A stretch of DNA of 64,000 nt, taken from contig CAUYUJ010009502.1 in assembly GCA_963575745.1 (NCBI GenBank), forward strand, positions 268,269-332,268. Direction: 5' to 3'. Below are positions 18,241 to 31,710 of this stretch, in pieces; within the stretch, counting starts at the first letter, position 1, and each line of letters begins with the position of its first letter. A program made the position numbers and the translations under genes. A model generated the notes under the pieces. It was not told the DNA's origin. It did not search any database and saw nothing but the letters and a program-made list of their open reading frames with translations. The DNA is from Prorocentrum cordatum. Lineage: Eukaryota; Sar; Dinophyceae; Prorocentrales; Prorocentraceae.

Positions 18241-21235
18241 GATCGTTGGCAGGAGGGCGACCACAAGGGGTCGTAGAAACATACTGATGACGGTGAATTG
18301 GAGATCTGCTTCCGTGGGACACTGGAGCCCTGCTTCCAAAAGGTGGAGGATAATTGGGATGATGGTGGTCCCCGTGGGACACGCCTCCGCTGGACCTCCC
18401 AGGAGCCCACGACAGTGGCGACAGCTCCGCAGATCGCAACCCCCCATGGACGGCGAGGTCTCATGGTGGTCTCCGTGGGACACCCCTTGACCTCCAGGTA
18501 GCCAACGGAAGCGGCGACAGTGTCGCAGATCGCAGCCCCCCAGGGACGGCGAGATTTCATGGTGGTCCCCGTGGAACACCCTTCCGTTGGACCTCCCAAA
18601 AGCCAACGAAAGCGGCGACTGTTTCGCAGATCGCTGCCCCCCAGGGACGGCGAGATTTCATGGTGGTCCCGTGGGACACCCCTCCGCTGGACCTCCCAGG
18701 AACCCACGAAAGTGGCGACAGCGTGACAGATCGCAGCCCCCTGGGACGGCGAGGTCTCATGGTGGCTCCCGTGGGAAACCCCTCCGCTGGACCTCCCGGG
18801 AGCCCACGAAAGCAGCGATAGTTTCGCAAATCGCAGCCCCCCGGGGACGGCGAGGTCTCATGGTGGCCCCCATGGGACACCCCTCCGCTGGACCTTCAGG
18901 AGCCCACGAAAGTGGCAACAGTGTCGCAGATCGCAGCCCCCTAGGGACGGCGAGGTCCCATGGTGATCCCCGTGGGACACCCCTCCGCTGGACCTCTCAA
19001 GAGCCCACGAAAATGGCGACAATGTCACAGATCGCAGCCCCCCACGGACGGCGAGGTCTCATGGTGGTCCCCGTGGGACACCCCTCCGCTGGACCTCCCA
19101 AGAACCCACGAAAGCGGCAACAATGTCGCAGATCGCAGCCCCCCACGGACGGCGAGGTCGCATGGTCCCAGTGGGACACCCCTCCGTTGGACCTCTCAGG
19201 AGCCCACGAAACTGGCGACGGTTTCGCAGATCGCTACCCCCCAGGGACGGCGAAGTCTCATGGTTGCCCCCGCGGGACAGCCTTCCGCAGGACATCCCAG
19301 GAGCCCACGAAAGTGGCGACAGTTTGACAGATGGGAATAATACACGAGGCAGGGAGGAGGAGGAGGAGGAGGAGGAGGAGGAGGAGGAGGAGGAGGAGGA
19401 GGAGGAGGAGGAGGAGGGGGAGGAGGAGGAGGAGGAGGAGAAAGAAAACAAGGAGGAGAAAGGAGGGAGGAGGAGAAGGGGGAGGAGGAGTGACGGAGAC
19501 CACGGTGCTCTGTTCAAAACGAGAACCCAATCAAATGAGGGTTGGGAAAAACAGGGTGACAGCACCGGGGGAAGCACTTCAATTGAACTACCCGGGGACG
19601 TACCCAACTCGTTGCACACATGGGGCGGCAAAACATCGGACCGCTCAATACAAAAACAAACACTGAAGGATCCGCCGTGCTCTTGAACGCTTCGCCAAAG
19701 AACGTTGGGCCAGAGTCAAATGTTTCACATCCGCGGCATCGCTCTTACGAGTCAGATCATTGGCAGGAAGGCGACCATGAGGGGCGTGGAAACATACGGA
19801 TGAAGGGGGGACCAGAGACATGCTTCGTGGGAGTAACAGCGCATCGCGCTAGGTTCTCGTTGCAGAATACCGACATGCGCGCTATGACAGAACAGCGCCC
19901 TGCGCTAGGTGCTGCAAGTGCCCGAGTGCACTACGGACAATGCGCAACTGAAGAGTCGATGCGGCCTGGGCACATGACAGCGCCATGCGCTCCGTGACGC
20001 CCCATCCCGCTGCGATCTGCGATCAAACAGCAAATCGAGGTCTCATGGTGGTCCCCGTGGGATACCCCTCCGCTGGACCTCTCAGGAGCCCACGAAAGTG
20101 GCGACAGCGTCACAGATCGCAGCCCCCCACGGACGGCGAGGTCTCATGGTGATCCCCGTGGGACACCCCTCCGCCGGACCTCCCAGGAGCCAACGAAAGT
20201 GGCGACAGCATCACAGATCGCAGCACCCACGGACGGCGAGGTCTCATGGTGATCCCCGTGAGACACCCCCCCGCTGGACCTCCCAGGAGCCAACGAAAGT
20301 GGCCATAGTGTCGCAGATCGCAGCCCCCCAGGGACGGCGAGATTTCATGGTGGTCCCCGTGGGACACCCCTCCGATGGACCTCCCAAGAGCCAACGAGAG
20401 TGACGACAGTGTCGCAGATCGCAGCCCCCCACGGACGGCGAGTTCTCATGGTGATCCCCGTGGGACACCCTTTCCGCTGGACCTCCCAAGAGCCAACGAA
20501 AGTGGCGACAGTGTCGCAGATCGCAGCCCCCCACGGACGGCGAGGTCTCATGGTGATCCCCGTAGGACACCCCTCCGCTGGGCCTCTCAGGAGCCAACGA
20601 AAGTGGCAACTGTTTCGCAGATCGCTGCCACAGGCGGACGGCGAGGTCTCATGGTGATCCCCGTGGGACACCCCTCCGCTGGACCTACCAGGAGCCCACG
20701 AAAGTGGCGACAGCGTCACAGATCGCAGACCCCCACGGACGGCGAGGTCTCATGGTGATCCCCGTGGGACGCCCCTCCGCCGGACCTCCCAGGAGCCCAC
20801 GAAAGCGCCAGTTTCGTAGGTCGCAGCCCCCAGGGGGGGCGGCGAGGTCTCAGAGTAATCCCCGTGGGACACCCCTCCACTGGACCTCCCAGGAGCCCAC
20901 AAAAATGTCGACAGTTTCGCAGATCGCTGCCCCCCAGGGACGGCGAGGTCTCATGGTGATCCCCGTGGGACACCCCTCCGCCGGACCTCCCAGGAGTCCA
21001 CGAAAGCGCCAGTCTCGTAGGTCGCAGCCCCCAGGGGGGGCGGCGAGGTCTCAGAGTAATCCCCGTGGGACACCCCTGCGCTGGACCTCCCAGGAGCCCA
21101 CAAAAATGTCGACAGTTTCGCAGATCGCTGCCCCCCAGGGACGGCGAGGTCTCCTTGTGGTCCTCGTGGGACGCCCCTCCGCTGGACTTCCCAAGAGCCC
21201 ACGAAAATGACGACAGCTTCGCAGATCGCAGCCCC
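18241..21235 (+). repeat. 102-bp minisatellite, interrupted at 19320-20035
   Basis: A unit of about 102 bp: GGCGAGGTCTCATGGTGGTC, CCCGTGGGACACCCCTCCGC, TGGACCTCCCAGGAGCCCAC, GAAAGTGGCGACAGTGTCGC, AGATCGCAGCCCCC. The first block runs from about 18350 to 19330 and the second from about 20035 to 21235. The 34-codon period keeps frames open on both strands (HGDHHETSPSVGGCDLR-like repeats on minus). No gene is claimed. Confidence 0.9.
19320..20034 (+). repeat. AGG microsatellite plus a diverged tail module interrupting the 102-bp array
   Basis: 19350-19500 is AGG/GGAGGA, encoding polyglutamate or polyarginine. 19560-19800 repeats the GGACGTACCCAACTCGTTG, GGGCGGCAAAACATCGGACC, GAACGTTGGGCCAGAG and GTCAGATCATTGGCAGGA words of 18060-18260, so this module is a second copy of the sequence that precedes the first 102-bp block. 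19840-20034 is ordinary sequence. Confidence 0.7.
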
Positions 21236-21473
21236 GAAAACGAGGAGGAGAAAGGAGGAAGGAGGAGGGGGGAGGACGAGGAAGGACGGAGACCACGGTG
21301 CGCTAGTCAAGACGAGAACCCAAGCAAGGGAGGTCGGGAACAAGAGGCGGAAGACAAGAAGAGGCAGGAGGGAGGCGGGAGGAAGGAGACCACAGTGCTC
21401 GATTCAAAACGAGTACTTCAAAACGAGTACCCAACCAAAGGAGGGTCGGGAAAAAACACAATGGTCACGGGAG
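21236..21473 (+). other. No gene seen; purine-rich module
   Basis: AGGAGG/GAAGGA-rich DNA with ACGGAGACCACGGTGCGCTA and AAAACGAGTAC-CCAA words. These resemble 19495-19545 after the AGG array (GACCACGGTGCTCTGTTCAA), so the two purine modules are related. Confidence 0.5.
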
Positions 21474-21656
21474 GGGGATCAAACCCTCGATACCCGCCCT
21501 CACCGTTTTCGATCGTACCCCCTTTGGGGGTATATTTTTCATCCCTGCAGACCGGGCCCCAGCCAGCGCCGGGGCGGCCGCGGACCGTCGGCCTGGCCAG
21601 CGGCAGCGCTGACCGGCGGCAGCCCGACCCCAAGAGGGGCGGACAGGGTACCGACC

Positions 21657-21700
<44 letters not shown>

Positions 21701-22900
21701 CGAAAGCGAGAGCGAGAGCGAGAGCAAAAGCGACAGCGGGGCCACGAAAGGCAGTGATGGGGCCACGAAGGGCAGCAAAGGGGCCACGAAGGGTGACAGC
21801 GGGGCCACGAAGGGCATGCGCATGGGGCCACGTAGGGCGCGAACGAGCGGGGGCCACGAAGGGCAGATAATACGAGCCACAGAGGGCAACAGCGGGGCCA
21901 CTGAGGGTAGCAACGGGGCCACGTAGGGCAGCGAAGGAGCCTCAAAGGGCGACAACGGGGCCACGAAAGGCATGGCATATGGGGCCACGATGGGCGCGAA
22001 CGAGCGGGGGCCACAAAGGGCATGCGTATGTTGGGCCGCACAGGGCAAGGACGGGGCCACTGAGGGCAGCAACGGAGCCACGAAGGGCAGCGAGGGGGCC
22101 ACGAAGGGCGACAACTGGGCCACGAAAGGCATGCCTATGGGGTCACGACGGGCGCGAACGAGCGGGGGCCACGAAGAGCATACACACAGGGGGCCACGAA
22201 GGGCATCGAGGATGCCACGAAGGGCTGCAACGGGGCCACGAAGGGCAGCGAGGGGCCCACGAAGTGCTGCAACGGGGCCACTAAGGGCAGCGAGGGGGCC
22301 ACGAAGGGCTGCAACGGGGCCACGAAGGGCAGCGAGGGGCCCACGAAGTGCTGCAACGGGGCCACGAAGGGCTGCACAGGGGCCACGAAGGGCAGCGAGG
22401 GGGCAACGAAGGGCTGCAACGCGGCCACGAAGGGCAGCGAGGGGGCCACGAAGCGCTGCAACGGGGCCACGAAACAAAGCGAGGAGGCCACGAAGGGCTG
22501 CAACGGGGCCACGAAGGGCAGCGAGGGGACCAAGAAGCGCTGCAACGGGGCCACTAAGGGCAGCGAGGGGGCCACGAAGGGCTGCAACGGGGCCAGGAAG
22601 GGTAGCGAGGGGGCCACGAGTCCTGAGCGTGAGCGCGACTCTTGGGCGCCTGAGTGTCTGGATCGCGGCGCTTGAGTAAAGCGCAAGGTTCTCCAACGCA
22701 AGAGCGCGATGTTGAGTAAATTGCAAGCAAGTCTCCAGCGAGAGCGCGATTTAGAGCGCCGAGAGAGCGATTCCTTCATACAGAACAAATAACCAATAAG
22801 GAAATCCCAATCGAGAGTGCGATTCCTGGGCAAAATGCGAGGAAGTCTCACGCAGAAGCGGAGGCCCCGGCGAAATTATAAGGAAGTCTCAGGCAGGAGC
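21474..22900 (+). repeat. Composite repeat cassette B
   Basis: A copy of cassette A lacking the leading CAA tract. The core (21480-21658) is followed by a GAC tract (21658-21700), GAGCGAAAGCGAGAGCGAG, the 21/42-bp GGGGCCACGAAGGGC minisatellite (21735-22620), and the AGTCTC/GAGAGCGCGA minisatellite (22620-22900) with GTGAGCGCGACTCTTGGGCG, TGAGTAAATTGCAAGCAAGT and AATTATAAGGAAGTCTCAGG. Confidence 0.85.
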
Positions 22901-23885
22901 CATTGTTGTTGCAACCCGGGGGCCAACAACACAGTTTGCCCCTAGGGACTTCCCCTGATAATAAAGGGGGTGCGAGCCCAGGGTGAAACAGATCACTTAA
23001 AAAATGAAACAAAAACAAATGTCACCGAAGGGGGGATCGAGTTATAAACCACCGTCAGTTCTTTATTGAAGAAGTTCCAACCACAACATCAAACATAAAG
23101 AACAACAGCAACAACAAGAACAACAACAACCACAACAACCACTGCACCACCTCCACCAATGACAACAACAACAACCATCAGTTTAACACTGTTCACTCTG
23201 ACCTGCTCGCGTGCCATTCAACACGTAGATCCCAAACCCTCAATACCCATCCTTTCCGTCTTCGATCGTATCCCCCTTGGGGGTATATCTTCCCTACCTG
23301 CGGCGTGCAGTTGGCGCAGCCCCTAAATCAGGGGTAGAGAAGACGGATGGAAGGGGGAGGGAGAAGAAAGGCACACGAGAGAGATTAGCAGGAGGGGGGC
23401 TAGGACCAGAAAACACGTGGCAGAACAAAACGGGCAGATCGGGCGGGTAGACCCTGATGGGCGGGCCAGGAAGGCGGGCCCAGGCAGCCAGGTCGAGCAG
23501 GCGGGTTGCCGAAGCGCGAGCATAAATCGCGAGGAAGTCTCGAGAGATAGCACGATTCCAAAGCAAATCGCGAGAAAGGCCAGAGCGACAGCTTGATTCC
23601 TAAGGGTTGGAAGCGCGACGACTGAGTAAATTGTGAGGAAATCCCACACAAGAGCGCGATGTCTGCATACATTCTTCTGAAAAGGTCCCGCACGAGAGCG
23701 CGCATTTGAAGTAGATTGTGCGGAAGTATCAGGCGGGAGCCGTTGTTGTTGTAACTCGGGGGCCAGGGGGATAGTTTGGTGGCCTCGCGCTGTCCCTTGT
23801 TGAAAACAGGGTGGGAGCCCAGAGGGGGGGGCACCCCAATTGAAAAAACGGCATGTGCCCTGGTTAAGGGAATCAACAACAATTA
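22901..23885 (+). repeat. Partial composite cassette: tail, CAA tract, short core, AGTCTC minisatellite
   Basis: 22901-22990 is the minisatellite tail (GGGGGCCAACAACACAGTTT, CTTCCCCTGATAATAAAGGG). 23080-23180 is CAA-rich and 23190-23300 matches the first half of the core (GACCTGCTCGCGTGCCATTC, GGGGGTATATCTTCCCTACC). After unrelated sequence, 23510-23860 is AGTCTC/GAGAGCGCGA minisatellite with its tail. The ACG tract and 42-bp minisatellite are missing. Confidence 0.65.
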
Positions 23886-23889
23886 CCGA

Positions 23890-24053
23890 GAAATAAAAAT
23901 TCAACAGCAGCAGCAACAACAGCAACAAGGATAACAATACCTATAAAGGCAACAACAACCAAAACAACAACAGCCGCAACACCAACAACAGTAGCAAGAA
24001 CAACACCCATAACAGCAACAACAACGACAACAACAGCAACAACCACAACAACC

Positions 24054-24096
<43 letters not shown>

Positions 24097-24100
24097 CGCA
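23890..24100 (+). repeat. CAA/CAG microsatellite
   Basis: About 200 bp of imperfect CAA with CAG, CCA and CGA variants. Confidence 0.85.
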
Positions 24101-24351
24101 AGGACACTCTCTCAGGCCACCCCGGCGGGGCCCGTGGGAGTGTCCTCGCCCCCGGGGCGAGCGCACTGCCCCAGGCCACACGTTGCAGTTGTTGCCACGA
24201 GGGGGGGGGAGCAACGCGCAACACCTCTGTCATACGCTAACGTAAATCTCTATGTGTTTCCGAATCTCCGTTGGCTCCCTTACTGTTCCCCACGCACGCG
24301 CCAGCGAGGCCACGCGCCGGCGAGGCCAGCTCCTCCTCCTTATAGGACTCC
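24101..24351. other. No gene seen
   Basis: Unique sequence with a C/G-rich first half. Nothing recognised. Confidence 0.35.
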
Positions 24352-24485
24352 TATGGAATCGTGCAGGACCCTGTAAGGATCCTATAGGATCCCTCTAGGG
24401 TTCCTATGGAATCGTGCAGGATCCTGAAAGGATCCTATAGGATCCCTATAGGACTCCTATAGGATCCCTATAGGACTCCGAAATC
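24352..24485. repeat. Short palindromic tandem repeat (CCTATAGGATCC)
   Basis: Iterations of about 15-17 bp with GGATCCTATAGGATCCCTAT and GGACTCCTATAGG. Each unit holds self-complementary CCTATAGG and GGATCC, so the stretch can fold as many small hairpins. Confidence 0.8.
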
Positions 24486-27140
24486 AAGCTTCGGTGGAGC
24501 TCCCTGTGGAACCAGGGCCACGATCCTCGAGAGGGGCGTGCCGAAATGAAACCTCGGTGAAAATCCCTGTGGGGCCAGGGCCACGATCCGTGAGAGGGGT
24601 GCGCCGAAATCAAACTTCGGTGGAGCTCCCTCTGGGGCCAGGGCCACGATCCTCGAGACGGATGTGCCGAAATGAAGCCTCGGTGGAGCTCCCTGTGGGG
24701 CCAGGGCCACGATCCGTGAGAGGGGTGCGCCGAAATCAAATTTCGGTGGAGCTCCCTCTGGGGCCAGGGCCACGATCCTCGAGACGGATGTGCCGAAATG
24801 AAGCCTCGGTGGAGCTCCCTGTGGGGCCAGGGCCACGATCCGTGAGAGGGGTGCGCCGAAATCAAATTTCGGTGGAGCTCCCTCTGGGGCCAGGGCCACG
24901 ATCCTCGAGACGGATGTGCCGAAATGAAGCCTCGGTGGAGCTCCCTGTGGGGCCAGGGCCACGATCCGTGAGAGGGGTGCGCCGAAATCAAATTTCGGTG
25001 GAGCTCCCTCTGGGGCCAGGGCCACGATCCTCGAGACGGATGTGCCGAAATGAGGGGGGTGTGCTTAAATTGAAGCCTCGTGGAACCCACCTGTGGGCCA
25101 GGGCCACGATCCGGGAGGAAGATGCGGCCGAAATCAAGCTTCGGTGGCGCTCCCTGTGCGGCCAGCCCACGATCCTCGATCAGGGTGTGCCGAAATGAAG
25201 CCTCGGTGAAGTTTCCCCTGTGGGGTCAGGGCCACGATCAGTGAGAGGGGTGGCGCCGGATCAAGCTTCGGTGGGCTCCCTGTGGGTCCAGGGCCGCGAT
25301 CCTCGAGAGGGGTGTGCCGAAGTGAAGCCTCGGTGGGGCCCCCATGTGTGGCCAGGGCCACGATCCGTGAGAGGGGTGCGCCGAAATCAAACTTCGGTGG
25401 AGCTGCCTGTGGGGCCAGGGCCACGATCCTCGAGAGGGGTGTGCCGAAATGAAGCCTCGGTGGGAAATCAAGCTTCGGTGGGTCTCCCTGCGGGACCAGG
25501 CCCACGATCCTCGAAAGGGGTGTGCCGAAGTGAAGCCTCGGATAGGGGTGCGCCGAAATCAAACTTCGGTGGAGCTCCCTGTGGGGCCAGGGCCACGATC
25601 CTCGAGAGGGGTGTGCCGAAATGAAGCCTCAGTGGAGCCCCCTGTGAAACAAGGGCTACAGTCCGTGAGAGGGGTGCGCCGAAATCAAGCTTCGGTGGAG
25701 CTCCCTGTGGGGCCAAGGCCACGATCCTCGAAAGGGGTGTGCCGAAGTGAAGCCTCGGTGGAGCCCCCTGTGGGGCCAGGGCCACGATCCTCGAGAGGGA
25801 TGCGCCGAAATCCACCTTCGGTGGAGCTCCCTGTGGGGCCAGAGCTACGATCCTCGAGAGGGGTGTGCCGAAATGGAGCCTCGGTGGAGCTCCCTGTGGT
25901 GCCAGGGCCACGATCCTCGAGAGGGGTGCGCCGAAACCAAGCTTCGGTGGAGCTCCCTGTGGGGCCAGGCCCACGATCCTCGTGTTGGGGGGTGCCAAAG
26001 TGAAGCATCGGTGGAGCCCCCTGTGGGGCCAGGGCCACGATCCGTGAGAGGGGTGCGCCGAAATCAAACTTCGGTGGAGCTGCCTGTGGGGCCAGGGCCA
26101 CGATCCTCGAAAGGGGTGTGCCGAAGTGAAGCCTCGGTGGGGCCCCCTGTAGCTCGGTGGAGCTCCCTGTGGGGCCAGGGCCACGATCCTCGAGAGGGGT
26201 GCGCCGAAATCAAGCCTCGGTGGAACTCCCTGTGGGGCCAGGGCCACGATCCGTGAGAGGGGTGCGCCGAAATCAAACTTCGGTGGAGTTCCCTGTGGGA
26301 CCAGGGCCACGATCCTCGAGAGGGGTGTGCCGAAGTGAAGCCTCGGTGAAGGCCCCTGTGGGGCCAGGGCTACGATCCTCGAGAGGGGTGTGCCGAAATG
26401 AAACCTCGGTGGGGTTCCCTGTGGGGCCAGGGACACGATCCGTGAGAGGGGTGCGCCGCAATTAAGTTTCGGTGGAGCTCCCTGTGGGACCAAGGCCACG
26501 ATCCTCGAGAGGGGTGTGCCGAAGTGCAGCCTCTGTGGAGCCCCTTGTAGGGCCAGAGCTACGATCCTCGAGAGGGGTGTGCCAAAATGAAGCCTCGGTG
26601 GAGCTCCCTGTTGAGCCAGGGCCACGATCCTCGAGAGGGGTGTACCGAAATGAAGCCTCGGTGGAGCTCCCTGTGGGGCCAGGGCCACGATCCGTGAGAG
26701 GGGTGCGCCGAAACCAAGCTTCGGTGGAGCTCCCTGTGGGGCCAGGGCCACGATCATCGAGCGGAATGTGCCGAAGTCGAGCTTCGGTGGAGCTCCCTGT
26801 GGGACCAGGGCCACGATCCTCGAGAGGGGTGTGCCGAAATGGAGCCTCGGTGGAGCTGCCTGTGGGGCCAGGGCCACGATCCGTGAGAGGGGTGCGCCGA
26901 AATCAAACTTCGGTGGAGCTCCCTGTGGGGCCAGGGCCAAGATCCTCGAGAGGGGTGTGCCGAAATGGAGCCTCGGTGGAGCTCCCTGTGGGGCCAGGGC
27001 CACAATCCGTGAGAGGGGTGCGCCGAAACCAAGCTTCGGTGGAGCTCCCTGAGCCACGATCCTCGAGAGGGGTGTGCCGAAATCAACACTCGGTGGAGCT
27101 CCCTGTGGGGCCAGGGCCACGATCCGTGAGAGGGGTGCGC
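24486..27140 (+). repeat. 63-bp minisatellite with 126-bp dimer organisation
   Basis: The monomer reads GGTGGAGCTCCCTGTGGGGC, CAGGGCCACGATCCTCGAGA, GGGGTGTGCCGAAATGAAGC, CTC. Two monomer types alternate (ATCCGTGAG...AAATCAAA against ATCCTCGAGA...AAATGAAG). At 24585, 24711, 24837 and 24963 the same word recurs at exactly 126-bp steps with almost no variation, while later parts are more diverged and irregular. Periods of 21 and 42 codons keep all frames open. Confidence 0.92.
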
Positions 27141-27484
27141 CCTTTGGGGCCTGTATGGGGCTCCGCAGCAGTCCCGAAAGGACCTGCCGAGCAACGCCGC
27201 CGGGCCCTGCAGACCCCCGCAGCGGCCTGGCGAGGCCTCGTGGTCGTGGTGGTCGTTGCTCGGGGGGGCTACCGTGGGGGGCCTGGGGGTGGGGTGTGGC
27301 GGGGGGGAGGTCGTGCAGGTCCCTGCGTGGCCGCTGGTGTTGCTCGGGGGGGGTCGAGTCGAACGTGGGCCTCACAGTGGTCCTCGCGAACAACAACGGA
27401 GGAGGGGGGCGGGGCGGAGTGCACTGGGCAGTCTGGGGGTGTGAGGGGTGGGTGTGGGGAGTAAGAAAAGGGGAGAGACATGGG
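27141..27484. other. No gene seen; G/T-rich sequence
   Basis: GC-rich DNA after the 63-bp array, with GGGGGGG runs on plus. No domain recognised. Confidence 0.35.
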
Positions 27485-29145
<1,661 letters not shown>

Positions 29146-30581
29146 TATCCCAGTGCGACCCTACCTAGGAGTTGGAGCATGTAGGGTGTGCTATGCTATG
29201 CTATGCTGCACTATGATAGGCTATGCTATGCTATGCTATGCTATGATGTGCTGTGCTATGCTATGCTATGCTATGCTATGCTATGCTATGTTATGCTATG
29301 CTATGCTATGCTGCGCTATGCTGTGCTATGCTGGGCTTTGCTATGATATGCTGTGCTGCGCTGTGCTGTGCTACGCTCTGCTATGATATGCTGTGCTCTG
29401 CAATGCTAAAGCTCAGCGAAGCTAAGATGAAGGTAAGCTAAGCTAAGATAAAACTGAGGTAAGATTCGGAACAAAAAGTAAGACGAAAGAAAAGAAAGAA
29501 AAAATAATACACGTCAGAAGAGGAGCAGGGAATGAGAAAAAAGGGGGAAGAAAGGTGTACAGAAAAAAATAAAAAAGAGAAAAACAGAAAAAAGGAAAAG
29601 ATGAAAATAGAAGAACAAAAAAAAGGGGTGGGGGGGGGGGAGGGGGACAAAAAAAAGAAAAAAAAAAAAAAAAAAGTAAAAAAGAAAGCAAACTAAGCTA
29701 ACATGAAATAAGCTAAGCTAATGATGAAGATGAGCAACGCGAAGCTAACGGAACGTCCTGGGGGAACCGCGGGGCGGATGCCGGGGAACCGCCCGGGCGA
29801 TCCCCACTGCCCGTGCCTTTGAGCTAGCTGCATGGCTAACGTTTGCGCTAGCGATGTTATGCTATGCTATGCTATGCTATGCCGCCCTATGCTATGCTAT
29901 GCTTGGCAATGCTATGCTATGCTATGCTATGTTATGCTAATGCAGCGCTGCGCTATGCTAAGTTAAGCTAAGCTAAGCTAAGCTAAGCTAACCCTCTAAG
30001 CAGAGCCTAGGTAGGGAATTAAACCCATTATATGATATGCGATGCTGCGCTATGCTATGCTATGCTATGCTATGCTATGCTATGCTGTGCTCTGCTATGC
30101 TAAAGCTCAGCGAAGCTAAGATGAAGGTAAGCTAGCTAAGATACACCTGAGCTAAGATGAAACTAAGCTAAGCTAAGATGAAATAAGCTAAAGGGGAGAA
30201 AGAGAGGGGGGCGAAGAAGGGGAAGGGGGAGGAAGGAGGGGGGAGTAAGGAAAAACAAAAAAAAAAGGAAGCAAAACAAAAAAAAATAAGACAAAAAAGC
30301 TCAAAATAAGCAAAAAAAAAAAAATATAAAAAAAAAATAAGATATCTGAAAAGAAACAAAAATAAAGAATATAAAAACTAGATACTACTAAGTAAAACAA
30401 AACACAGAGTAAAAAAAGCTCACGAGGATGTCAGGGGAGCTAAGCTAAGGCGACGTAACTGGGGGAACCGCGGGGCGGATACTGGGGGAACCGCCCGGGG
30501 CGTGGAACACTGCCCGGCCCTTTAAGCATACCGAGTAAGAACCCTTCTAGGCAGAGCCTAGGTAGGGAAAAATGTATTTAT
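29146..30581 (+). mobile_element. Element with short inverted ends carrying CTATG and A-rich arrays
   Basis: Left end CCCTACCTAGG (29159-29169) and right end CCTAGGTAGGG (30557-30567) are exact inverted copies; an internal copy of the right end is at 30006-30016. Inside are CTATG pentamer arrays (29190-29400, 29855-29940, 30040-30100), AAGCTAAGCT runs, A-rich blocks (29470-29700, 30200-30420), and a conserved GGGGGAACCGCGGGGCGGAT / GGGGGAACCGCCCGGG block seen at 29760 and 30465. Host AGTCTC minisatellite lies on both sides (GATTCCTA before, AAGGAAGTCTC after), and ATTTAT occurs at both edges as a possible target duplication. It has no coding capacity. It could be MITE-like, foldback or SINE-like. 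Confidence 0.6.
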
Positions 30582-31317
30582 AAGGAAGTCTCAAGCGAGA
30601 GCGCGATTCCTGAATGAAATGCGAGGAAGTCTCAGGCGGGAGCGGGGGTCCTGGCAAAATTGCGAGGAAGTCTCAGGCGGGAGCCAGGGGGCCAGGGGCA
30701 CAATTTGAGTTACAAAACCTTCCCTGATAAAAAACAGGGTGCGAGCGCCGGGACGGGCACTTCAATTGAAAAACTACGATGTGCACCGGAGAAAGGATCA
30801 ACAATAATTATTTTCAGTCATAAGAGTTCAACAAGAACAAGAACAAGAACAAGAACAAGAACAAGAGCAGGCACACCACCACCACCAAAAACAGCAGCAA
30901 CAACAACAGCAACAACAACAAAAACAACAACAACCACAGCAATCATATTGAGACGGATCGCTCTTACTTGTCCGCTTGTCTTTCATTTTGAATCCTCCAA
31001 ACCTCGATACCCACCCTCTTCGTCTTCGATCGCACCCCCTTTGGGGGGGATTATCTTCCTTGTCGGCCACTGACTGAAATGCGAGGAACTCTCGAGCATG
31101 AGCGCCGCTCCTGAGTTTGGGGACCTCTCTAGACAAGGCCTCTCGGAACAAATCGTGAGGAAGCATCGAGCAGGAGCCCTTGTCATCGCGGCTGGGCCTC
31201 CACCAACTTGACTACATCACGAAGAAATCTCCAACGAGAGCGCCGTTCCTGAATTCGGGGGCCTCTCTAGCCAGGGCCTCTCGGAATAAACCGTGCGGAA
31301 GCATTAAGCGGGGCCAT
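30582..31317 (+). repeat. Partial composite cassette: AGTCTC minisatellite, tail, AAGAAC/CAA tract, core
   Basis: 30580-30690 is GAGGAAGTCTCAGGCGGGAG-type minisatellite. 30690-30770 is its tail (CTTCCCTGATAAAAAACAGG). 30828-30945 is AAGAAC/CAA. 30955-31070 is the core's first half (CCTCGATACCCACCCTCTTC, CGTCTTCGATCGCACCCCCT). 31075-31317 is GAACTCTCGAGC-type units like those at 7425-7940, so this copy and the one at 7301 form a subfamily. Confidence 0.65.
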
Positions 31318-31710
31318 GAGGTGTCCCAGTGGATCGGCGAAAGCACGCATATATTCAGGCAGCTCCAAAAACAATGGCGTCATGCGTCAATTGGGAAGCA
31401 CCGAAAGTTGTACATAGTTTCCAGTTGTGTGGTGGCGAAACTTCTGTATTCGTTAGACTCCCTGTGGCTGCTTAGAACGGACAGATGTAAGTTGGACATT
31501 TTTCAGAGCAAACGCTCGCGGAAGAAAAAAATGATCAGACCGCACGCAGGATACTCTCGCATATCAAACGCTTTTGTCATGCAATGGGCACATTCAAAAC
31601 CTTCATCTGATTTTGTCCGAATCCGCAAACCCATTTGTACCAGAAGATTGCAGCATGGCCAGACCATGATTCATTTGAACAACTTGTTTGTGCCGTGGAC
31701 TGTTCGCTAA
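31318..31710 (+). pseudogene. LINE-like reverse transcriptase C-terminal fragment (5'-truncated)
   Basis: The frame from EVSQWIG to the stop at 31710 has the layout of the region following the RT domain in LINE ORF2 proteins: FRQLQKQWRHASIGKHRK, then AKLLYSLDSLWLLR, then CKLDIFQSKRSRKKKM and SRISNAF. In intact relatives this reads as a start-over of K(L)LYG(L), then a basic LxxFQxRCLRxI, then SRxSN. Here the fragment begins abruptly inside cassette sequence, with no RT core upstream, as expected for 5' truncation. Identification is by motif order only. Confidence 0.55.

Noticed and set aside
24486-27140. CRISPR-like regular array
   Set aside because: Units are contiguous 63-bp satellites with no unique spacers, in a eukaryotic context.
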